The notes beneath the pieces were generated by a model. That model searched no databases and was not told the origin of the DNA. It worked only from the letters and a program-made list of their open reading frames with translations. Position numbers and translations under genes: made by a program. Of a DNA stretch of 64,000 nt, positions 56,346 through 64,000 are shown piece by piece. This DNA is from Euglena gracilis (Eukaryota > Euglenida > Euglenophyceae > Euglenales): the NCBI GenBank assembly GCA_039621445.1, contig CP154955.1, positions 3,454,017-3,518,016 on the forward strand. Direction: 5' to 3'. Numbering within the stretch: position 1 is the stretch's first letter; the number at the start of each line of letters is the position of its first letter.

Positions 56346-56530
56346 TGGCACCTTATGGGCCTGCAAAGGCCCCCCCCTTTGGGCCTGCAAAGGCCCACTC
56401 ATCTGGGCCTGCAAAGGCCCCCTGATCTGGGCCTGCAAAGGCCCCCTCATCTGGGCCTGCAAAAGCTCCCTCATCTGGGCCTGCAAAGGCCCCCCCCCCA
56501 TTGGGCCTGCAAAGGCCCCCCATCTTCCAA
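56346..56530 (+). repeat. GGGCCTGCAAAGGCCCCC minisatellite
   Basis: About eight 18-21-bp units, each a near-palindrome, in the retrotransposon leader. Isolated units recur at 56705, 56868 and 56928. Confidence 0.92.
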
Positions 56531-56891
56531 CTAAGTGCCACTTTCAGCTCCAGTGTGTTCACTTCTGTTTTCTGCATTGCATCCCAATCTTCTGTCCAAC
56601 TGCAATGGCAAACCCTGATTTTTCACAGCACATGTTGCACCAAAAGCTGTGACACATTTTGCTGCAGTTTTGACTGGACATCCAAAAACATTTTGCCACC
56701 CCAATGGGCCTGCAAAAGCCCATCTGCCAACCATTGACTGCTTCTTCCAGTTCCAATGTTTGCAGCAATTTGCAGCAGGTTTGCAGCAGTTCTGACTGGA
56801 CATCCAAAAACACTTTGCCACCCCAACCTCCCATTGCCACCATTTACCCCCAGGGTGCCAGTTCCCTGGGCCTGCAAAGGCCCCCTTTTGA

Positions 56892-59800
56892 CACCATTTC
56901 ATCGGACTGCACCATTTTGCTCCAGTGGCCTGCAAAGGCCCTGGGCCTTCATCGGTATTTGCACCGGTCTCTGAGCCTCAAACGTCCCCCACAAACAGTC
57001 AGCCAAGGCTTGAAAATGCAAACCTCAAGTGCCGACCCCGCCCATCGGTCCCAGTCACTCCATACCGACTGAATCCAGGACTATCTTGGTCTGAAATTGC
57101 ACCAGAAACCCTCACCCTTCCAGGCCCAGTCGTTAAGGAACACGTCGCTTCCGGGAGGGGTGAAGAAGCCCTGACATGCGGGGATGTGGAGGCCAATCCG
57201 GGCCCAAACGACGATGTGGAAATGTCGGCAGCTTCCCAATGTTCCCAAGTGGGGGCGGCCCATGGCTCCTGGTTTCCGATGAACGCGATGCCGGTTTTCC
57301 CCCAACTCCCTTTCCTAGCGACTTCCTCCGGCCTTGATGCCGGGGCCCGATGGCTTCAGGACCACCAGACTGATTCCTTCCTCCCCTTGCTGGGGAACAT
57401 CCATCCCACCGCTTTACCGTCACCACAACCACCACCGCCATTGCAACAGCCCATTCAGTCGCCTGCTGCTTCTTCATCGGCGGCCGCTCGACAATCTCAA
57501 CAGTCATGTGCCATATCTTCTGGCGGTTCCGGGGTAAGTAATCCTGGCCAACCCGTCTTGCACTCCCAAGGGGACGTGGCCATGTTGCCCAATTCGCAGG
57601 ACAGCACACAACGCCGAGTGTCTTGCTCTGTCTCCCTTAACGCATTCCAAGATGGCGGGGCAGCCTTGTCGCCTTCTTTTGAAGCAATTGGTCTGGACTC
57701 TCGACCCACCTTGGTCCACATTCCCCGTGGAGCCGTTGTTCAAGTCACGTCCACCTTCATCACCCTGCTCCGGAATTTCAACGCAAATCCCAGCTGGCAG
57801 ACCCTGCACCATCTTTGGGCATTCCCAAAGGCAGTGCTTTGCCCGTTGAAGCGCGGTGGGAAAGCCCATTGGGCACAGGTCGGCCGCAAGGTCGCTGAGC
57901 GCGCCAAGTTGTACCTTCAACGGCCTGTCGTTGAAAGTTGGGAGGAATCCGCATTGCCTGACTTCCGCCACCAGCCCTGCGAACTAGGTCCGCGTCTGCA
58001 AGGGAAGAAGCTTTGGATACCGAGCGAATGGTGAATCGTGTGAGCACTCTCGTTGGACACGGGGCGATCTCGAAGGCCTGCCGCGTGCTGATCTCTGATG
58101 GGGTTCGTGATTCTTCTGACCCAACCGTGCTGGCACAACTTCAGGCCCTCCACCCCCATGAGGAGCCTCCCGGCTTTGGACCTTGGGATCCCTCCCACAA
58201 ATTGCAGTTCCCCCGCGATGCAGAATCTTTACGCGAAAGGACAGTGGCCCTCCGCAAAGCAATCTGTTCTTTCCCGAAGGACTCCGCCGCAGGCCCCTCT
58301 GGCCTGCGGCCAGACCACCTGCGGAGCATGCTCGCAGACCTCCCCGGATCCCGGGCGGAAGAGCTGTTGGAGACCTTGGATATCTTTATTTGCGACTGCA
58401 TTTCAAAGGGTGTCCATTCTCTCATGGCACCAATTCCTGCGTCTGCCACACTCACGCCACTCCGGAAAGCGGCCCCCTCCCCGAGAAATGGTAATGGCGC
58501 AGTAGAGGGTACCCGACCAATCGCTGCAGGGGAATGCCTCAGACGCCTTGTGGCCAAGGTACTGATGCACCACCAAGCCATCACGCAGACCCTCAAAGAC
58601 CTCAGTCCCATGCAATGCGGTGTAGGGGTCCGCAACGCTTGCAGCCTCACCGCAATTGGCTTGCAACAGATGACCGATGACCTCTTCCGCAAGAAGGAGG
58701 ATCGTTGGGGCCTTTTGCAAATAGACCTGAGCAACGCGTTCAACAGCCTCCTCCGCGGGTCAGCATTGGACAGTGCCCGTCGCAGATGTCCCTCTGCGAT
58801 GCCATGGCTTGAGAGTTGCTATAGCCAACATTCCAAACTGTTTTGTGGGAAGCAGATGCTCACTTCCGCCAGAGGCGCCCAACAAGGAGACCCGTGTGGC
58901 CCAGCGCTGTTTGCCTGGGGACTGCAGGATGTTCTGGAAGAGCTGTCCGCTAAAGTCGAATGGCAGGGGTGGTATTTGGACGATGGCCATCTTCTGGGTT
59001 CGCCGATACAGCTCCACACGGCACTTTCCACATTGCTCCATGAAGCGGGCAAACGGGGATTGGCGGTGAACCTTGCCAAGTGCAATCTGTGGGGCCCAGC
59101 CTTCACCACCAACAGCGGAGGCACACTGCCAGATGGAATCCCGGTGGACAGCCCACTGCGCCAAGTGCCCATTGTGCCGTTTCTCAAGGATTCTGGCCTC
59201 AAAGTTCTCGGAGTCCCATTGTGCCATCCGGAAGGCGATGCATTCGCCCGGCAGATCTGGAGGAAACGTGTGAATGGTGTTATGGAGGCGTGCCAATCTC
59301 TTTCCAAGCTACCACAGGCGCACCTCCAATTCACTATTTTACGCTATTGCCTCACCTCTGGAAAAGTAAACGACCTTCTACGAGCAACCTCCTACCACCA
59401 GGGCCGCCCGGAGTGTGCAGCATTCAGCACAATCCTGCGGAACTGTTTTGAAGGACTGCTTGGTGGCCCGTGTACACCACAACAATGGGAGCAAATCTGC
59501 CTACCAATTCGCTTGGGGGGACTTGGTCTTTCAGACCCCAGCCACATCCGCTTGCCTGCTCGAATTGCCGGCATCGTCGATTACTTCCGCCGTGGGCCGG
59601 AGACATTGGGAATCCCATCAGCTTTCCCTCGTGCTCCTGCAGACACCCTGGATTGTTTGCGGGACGCTTCCACCACCCTCGGAACCACAGCTCCCCTTCC
59701 ACAATGGCTAGAGGACTTGTCTCTAATCCAAAACGCTCAGAGCCCCCACACCTCTCAGAAGTGGTGCAACGGCCAATTTTCCACTGCACGACAAGCATTG

Positions 59801-59936
59801 CTAACCCGACAATTGCCCCCACAAGATCAAGTCCGGTTCGCGAGCCAATGCCAGCCCCATGCGATGGCGTGGGCTGCAGCCACACCGAGCACCGCCACCC
59901 GGACGCTCTTGCCTTCGGCCGAATTCCGCTGTCTCC
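56892..59936 (+). pseudogene. Retrotransposon polyprotein with 2A-like motif and RT; one frameshift, 3' truncated
   Basis: Frame open from 56892; no ATG lies upstream of the 2A-like motif, so the true start is unknown. After LTCGDVEANPGP a Ser/Pro/Gln-rich linker leads to LDSRPTLVHIPRGAVVQVTS and a conserved KRGGKAHWAQVGRKVAERAK segment. One base is missing near 57963 (ACTTCCGCC versus ACTTACCGCC in the other copy), shifting the frame. The RT continues from 58013 with IDLSNAFNS (Asp near 58724), QQGDPCGP (near 58880) and YLDDG (58973-58987). The frame stops at 59998 within foreign sequence. The two copies are broken at different places, so their common source was probably intact recently. Confidence 0.88.
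57171..57206 (+). other. 2A-like ribosome-skipping motif
   Basis: Encodes LTCGDVEANPGP, matching the D-V/I-E-x-N-P-G-P signature at which ribosomes skip the Gly-Pro bond. Preceded by GRGEEA. 2A-like motifs are known in non-LTR retrotransposons of trypanosomes and some invertebrates as well as in RNA viruses. Activity here is inferred. Confidence 0.85.
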
Positions 59937-60049
59937 AGTGTGGTGCTAAAGTCTTTTTTTCGAATAAAAGACCATTTCGACAATTCGACACCGTCTAAAA
60001 CGTCTTTTTCCGTCTTTTTCACCCCGAAAAAAACAGCACGAATAAAAGA
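59937..60049. other. Junction sequence with GTCTTTT/AAAAGAC repeats
   Basis: Several GTCTTTTT and AATAAAAGAC units in both orientations lie between the truncated retrotransposon and the SINE. Confidence 0.5.
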
Positions 60050-60575
60050 CAAGTCCCCTGCGTTAGTCAAGCGGACAGAGGGCCGGCCTCAATCGGTACC
60101 ATCCGTCAGACGCGCGGGTTCGATTCCCGGATCGGACCAGCCACGGCATCGCGACGCTGCCGGGCGGGGTAAGGAATGGCCGCTGTACGGCGGGAGTTCC
60201 GCACCCGCACAGGACTTCGGCTCGGAGTGATCCTCCTAGGCCGCGCATCACTGTCAGTTGGCGAAGAAAAAAAAAAGAGTTCCGATGGCGTCGCTGGTGG
60301 GCAAACAGATCGGTGGATCGTCCCACCGTGCCCGACGAGTGAGCGCCGTAACCATGTGTTACGGCGGTTGCCTGCCTTGCATCGTAGCATCATCTGGCTT
60401 CGGCCGACAGCTCGGCAAGGTAGACAACACGCACCCGTTGGATACGGTGGTTCGAGACCCTGGTCGGGGATGGAGGACCTCGAGTGCCTCGTACCCCAGG
60501 GCTAATGCCCCCCGGCGGAGTGTAGCTCCACGGGCGAGAAACCGGGTGACTGATTTAAAAAATAAAAGACAATAA
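60050..60575 (+). mobile_element. tRNA-derived SINE-like element
   Basis: A-box-like TAGTCAAGCGG (60064-60074) and a perfect B box GGTTCGATTCC (60118-60128) lie 54 bp apart, as in RNA polymerase III promoters. A second B-box-like GGTTCGAGACC lies at 60449-60459. The element ends in AATAAAAGACAATAAAAGACA and is preceded by AATAAAAGACA at 60040-60050, a probable target duplication. Acceptor stems do not pair, so it is not a functional tRNA. Confidence 0.7.
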
Positions 60576-60620
60576 AAGACACGCGATTGGTCGCTAATCC
60601 TACTTTCACCCTTTCCAGCC

Positions 60621-63600
60621 ATGACAGGCGGCCGCCGACTGGATGGAGTTTGGGTTTATTATATTCGCCAGTCCGACGAGAAGGGGGCCGTGAAGGCCAT
60701 ATGCCGCGGATGCGGCCAGGATACGTCTCCAGTGGTGTGCTATGCAGCAAAAAAATTGCAACTGTTTGCCTTCCTGTCTCAGGTATCTCGCCTTTGGCGT
60801 CATGCGGAGGCCTGCCCCGGCCTTATCAGTGCTGGGTTGATGGATTGTGTGGTGGTGGACGACAGCGGAACGCAGTCCTCCAGCAGCAGCAGTACCAATG
60901 GGCACAGTTCCCCGGGTGTGTGTCACTTCCCCAACGGATGCCCGAGTCTGTCTTCTCAGAGGTGTTGCAGACGGAGACCCCCCGGAAGAAGATACGGTAC
61001 CAGGAGCGGCTGCACCCCATCGTCACCGACGAGTCCACCCGGCGCCGCCTGGACGAGCTCTTCGTCCGGGCCATTGTGGGCTGCCGCATGCCGTTCAGAA
61101 CGGCAGAGAACCAGAACATGCTGAAGCTGATCCAAGCCCTGAGACCTGGCTACCGGCCGCCGTCACGCAAGTCCGTCGGCGGGCCGCTCCTGAACGCGCT
61201 GCATGAGGCGGAGTTCCAGAGGGTGGTGCGGTCAGTCACTGGACGGTCTGCTACATTGATGGTGGATGGATGGAGTACATCGTCCAGGTCCCCCCTGCAG
61301 GATGACGATGCCTGGTCCGGCACGCTGGTAATCAAGGTTCCCGTTTTTTTGTTTTAAAACAAAGCAAAAAAACTTTCATGAATAAAAAACGGTTTAAAAA
61401 CGGTTTTTTGTTTTTAAAAAGGGTGTTTTTTTTTAAATAAAACACCACAAATAGGAAAAAAACCTGTTTTAAACAACGTGTTTAAAAACAGCCCGGGAAC
61501 CTTGCTGGTAATCTGCTTTGACGGCGGCAGAATGTGTTGGTTGGTGTCTGACGATCCTGGAATGTGTCCATTATGATAGGATTTCATGCTGTGCTGGCAT
61601 CATGCATTGCTGAATTGCGTAAAGGGACTGATCGTCCAATGGATGGCATCACGCATTCGTGAATGTCATTGTGGACCTGGCTGTGACAAACGAGCCTGTG
61701 GTTGCCGTGAGCATTGCGGTGGGAGTCAGGCTGCAGTCTGGGGTTGCGATGCCGTGCGGATCCCCTGCTGAGACAGCTGCCTGTGGCCAAACCAGTCGTA
61801 CCTGATCGGGGTGGAGGACACCACTGGGGTGCCCCACACGGCTACGTACCTCGGCATGGTAGTCCGGGAGTACAGCAAGAAGGTGACTGAGGACATGGGG
61901 GTGAACATCGCGGCCCTGACGACGGACAGCGCGTCCAACATGGTGAAGATGCGCGAGGAGTACCAAGCCGAGCACCCCGACGTGCTGGTGATTCCCTGCC
62001 AGGCCCATTGGCTGCACCTGACAGCCAGAGACGTCGTCCCCGATGGGGAAATGTTGGGCCGTGTGACGGCCATCCTTTCATGGTTCTGTCGGCCAGGTTG
62101 GGACGTGAGGCAAATGTTTTTATGGCGATTTTGATTTGCGGACTGTGTGCGATTGAGGGGTTGCGACCTGCTGTTGATGCCATGCCGCTCACGCAGCCCT
62201 GGTGCAGCGCAGGCTGGGGCTGCCACCGCTGCCCAGCGAGGTGCGCTGGGGCACGCACTACCACGCGGTGGCGTACTACAACACCAACTGGAGCGTGCTG
62301 GTGGAAATCGCTGCCGGGTTGCTCCGGCCTGGGGAGGCTGTCCGGAGAGACATTGAAAACCTGGCAGTTCGGCGTGCCAGCGAGGACATGGCCATGCAAC
62401 TGAAGCCCATATCGTTCTGTCTGGACTTCATGCAGTCCGACGGAGTCGGCCTCGCGGAGGCTGTGAAGCTGTGGCTGAATCTACTGCAGGAGTTCCCGAA
62501 GGACAACCGCCTGGCGGCGGGTGCGCGGGGAAGGGACCGCGGCCGCCTGGAGAACCCCACGTTTCTGGCTGCATACTTGCAACCAGGGTGCAACGCCCCC
62601 CCCCCCAGTGGTGACCACTTCAGCCCCCACCAAACCGATGTTTTTCTGTTCCCCCCTGGCCCTTGCATCATCGTTCTCAGGGGAAAGGGCTGGAGCCCTC
62701 TCAGGTCACCGCAGCCACGCGGTACCTGGCCGACCAGAGGGTGGAGGACGGCTGTATTACGCGCTGGCTCGGCCAGTCCCCGCCCTTCTCCGCCGACCTG
62801 CTGACTACCGGGGTGGACGAGGTCACCTGGTGGACTGCCGGACGCCGCCTGGGCTTCCCCCCCCCCGGTTGACGGAGGTGGCCCTGCGTACAGGGGCTGC
62901 CCCAGGCCCCATGCAGCAAGGCCAGCCGATTCCCCGTTTTTTTTGCATCTCTACGTGAGCCCCCCCCAAAAAAATCCCTTTTCAATGCTTTCAGAGACGT
63001 ACCCCTTCCTGAAGGCCCACACAGGACTGTTTTTTCAGGGTTCCTCCCCCCCCCAGGACATTCTGGCCTTGGGAAAATACCCTTCCTGAATGCTCGACCG
63101 GAATGTTTTTTCAGGGTTCCCCCCCCCAGGGCATTCTGGCCTTGGGAAATTACCCGAAAATATCGCTTTTCCCCCTGGATGTTTCCTGGCAGCCCTTGCG
63201 GGGACTGCACGGCGCAGCGGCGACAAGCGCCAGCCTGGAGCGCCAACCACGCCGCCGATGTCCCCCCCCCAGGGTCAGGACGCTTGTAAATTTACTTTGA
63301 ATACCGCTGAATTTCCTCCACCCCCCCCCCCCCCGACTTGCCCCCCCCACCCCCCGCCAACGGCATCGTGCCCGCATCTTTCCGTCCTCAAGCTCTCCTA
63401 CGGCGTTCTCCGAACGCGATTGGGTCTCGAGAAGGCCCGCGTTCAGGCCTCTCCCCCCCGCTCCGAAGCAGACGGGCACGCTTTAACGGCTGCCCCCCCC
63501 CCCCCTGCCCTGTCTGCCCGCCGTATGGCTGGGGGAACTGGCCCCCCCCGGATGGGCGTGGTGGAAACTGGCTGCCCCTGGGCCTACTTTTTCGCGTGCA

Positions 63601-63859
63601 GCGCCTACACTTTTTTTTGAACTACCCACCACCCCTAAAAAAAATACCCAACCCACACCACCACCCCCCTTTTTTGGGGGGCGCCCCCCCCCCCCCCCCG
63701 GGGGGGCCTCCGTGGGGAGGGGGGGGTGCCTTCTTGCCCCCCCCCCCCCTTTCCCCTACTTTTTCGGGGGGGCCTGAAGCCAAACTCATCTTCCTGAGCC
63801 GGGAGCTGAACCGCGACGTCAACGAGTGGGATGCCGACTACAGCGATCTACTGCTGTAA
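60621..63859 (+). CDS. hAT-superfamily transposase gene (multi-exon, probably damaged)
   Basis: ATG at 60621. Exon 1 encodes a BED-type zinc finger (ICRGC...LWRHAEAC). Two very small GT-AG introns, 60735-60782 (48 bp, in frame) and 60916-60959 (44 bp), join it to PRKKIRYQERLHPIVTDEST...ATLMVDGWS, the start of the hAT catalytic core. After a long intron from 61328, the exon 61796-62096 (SYLIGVEDTTGVPHTATYLG...TTDSASNMVKM) continues as a DUF659-like region. Intron 62097-62196 leads in phase to ALVQRRLGLPPLPSEVRWGT. Later pieces are ETYPFLKA (62990), LHGAAATSASLERQ (63205-63245, the C-terminal dimerisation signature), RTRLGLEKA (63410) and AKLIFLSRELNRD, ending at TAA 63857-63859. The last exons are interrupted by G/C tracts and a duplicated segment (63035-63160), so an intact product is doubtful. 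Terminal inverted repeats of the parent element were not found. Confidence 0.8.
61333..61504. mobile_element. 172-bp hAT-type element inserted at a splice donor
   Basis: Ends CAAGGTTCCCG and CGGGAACCTTG, flanked by exact 8-bp duplications CTGGTAAT (61325-61332 and 61505-61512). The interior is A/T-rich with TTTAAAAACGG-type motifs. The duplicated site contains the exon end CTG and the donor GTAAT of the surrounding transposase gene. Confidence 0.93.
63035..63165. repeat. Tandem duplication of CAGGGTTCC-tract segment
   Basis: TTTTTTCAGGGTTCC, C tract, CAGGRCATTCTGGCCTTGGGAAA occurs twice about 75 bp apart within the presumed hAT introns. Confidence 0.75.
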
Positions 63860-64000
63860 CCTCCCCCAGCCCCCTGCTTTAGCCCGGCCCGGCTGTGTTT
63901 TTCGGCACAGCCTGTGTTGCACACGTGGATCCACTGAGGGGATGTTCTGAAAACAAGATGTCTGCACTTCCTGTTTTGTGTGGGCAACAATGAAAGGCTG
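63860..64000. other. 3' flank of the hAT gene
   Basis: No further gene seen to the window end. No poly(A) signal could be assigned with confidence. Confidence 0.3.

Larger units (their letters stand above)
56273..59936 (+). mobile_element. Non-LTR retrotransposon, copy with 5' region, 3'-truncated
   Basis: Begins directly after CGATCCTT inside the target hairpin. Contains a minisatellite 5' leader, a 2A-like motif and the reverse transcriptase. Matches the minus-strand copy almost base for base until CTGTCTCC at 59935, then unrelated sequence. The last 450 or so coding bases (zinc knuckle, endonuclease) and 3' end are missing. Confidence 0.9.

Noticed and set aside
60061-60135. Functional tRNA gene
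   Set aside because: A and B boxes are present but acceptor and T-stem pairing fail, and the sequence continues as a SINE.

Overview
The window is eukaryotic DNA that is poor in genes and dominated by repeats and transposable elements. It has spliced coding exons with GT-AG borders, a non-LTR retrotransposon, a tRNA-derived SINE, a hAT transposase gene and very many microsatellites. Nothing points to bacterial or viral chromosome organisation: no operons, no ribosome-binding-site pattern and no phage modules. A protist, an alga or an invertebrate would all fit. I cannot name the organism from the sequence. The unusual abundance of homopolymer G/C tracts means some tract lengths may be assembly artefacts.

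Layout. 0-26 kb is mostly non-repetitive intergenic or intronic DNA. It carries isolated candidate exons (plus strand near 6.9 and 24.5 kb, minus strand between 9.2 and 17.3 kb), a complete hAT-type foldback element at 10.9 kb, minisatellites and two (TATG)n arrays. 27-47 kb is a dense field of foldback elements, paired G-rich decamer arrays and tandem repeats. It includes two opposed 71-bp arrays with a telomere-like core (30.9-32.7 and 34.3-35.7 kb), two opposed 77-bp arrays meeting at 43.8 kb, and a few coding fragments (a minus-strand gene with a PHD-like finger at 28.5-29.3 kb and a convergent pair near 38 kb). 47-60 kb holds two nearly identical copies, in opposite orientation, of one non-LTR retrotransposon with a restriction-like endonuclease domain. 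Between them lie a large interrupted (TATG)n array full of nested insertions and three exons of an unidentified host gene. 60-64 kb holds a SINE and a multi-exon hAT transposase gene, itself hit by a small hAT-type element at a splice donor.

How the parts fit together. The retrotransposon carries a 2A-like motif near its N-terminus, a reverse transcriptase with a YLDD centre and a C-terminal zinc knuckle plus R2-like endonuclease. Its insertions cluster in a repeated unit containing a hairpin followed by an Sm-site-like stretch, for which an uninterrupted version also exists in the window. Small elements fall into two classes: one with CAGG/CAAGG ends and 8-bp target duplications (hAT-like), and one with C-tract ends apparently flanked by TA. 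In the second class each element carries a short tag next to every G/C tract. The tags tend to agree within an element but differ between homologous elements, which is the most unusual pattern in the window.
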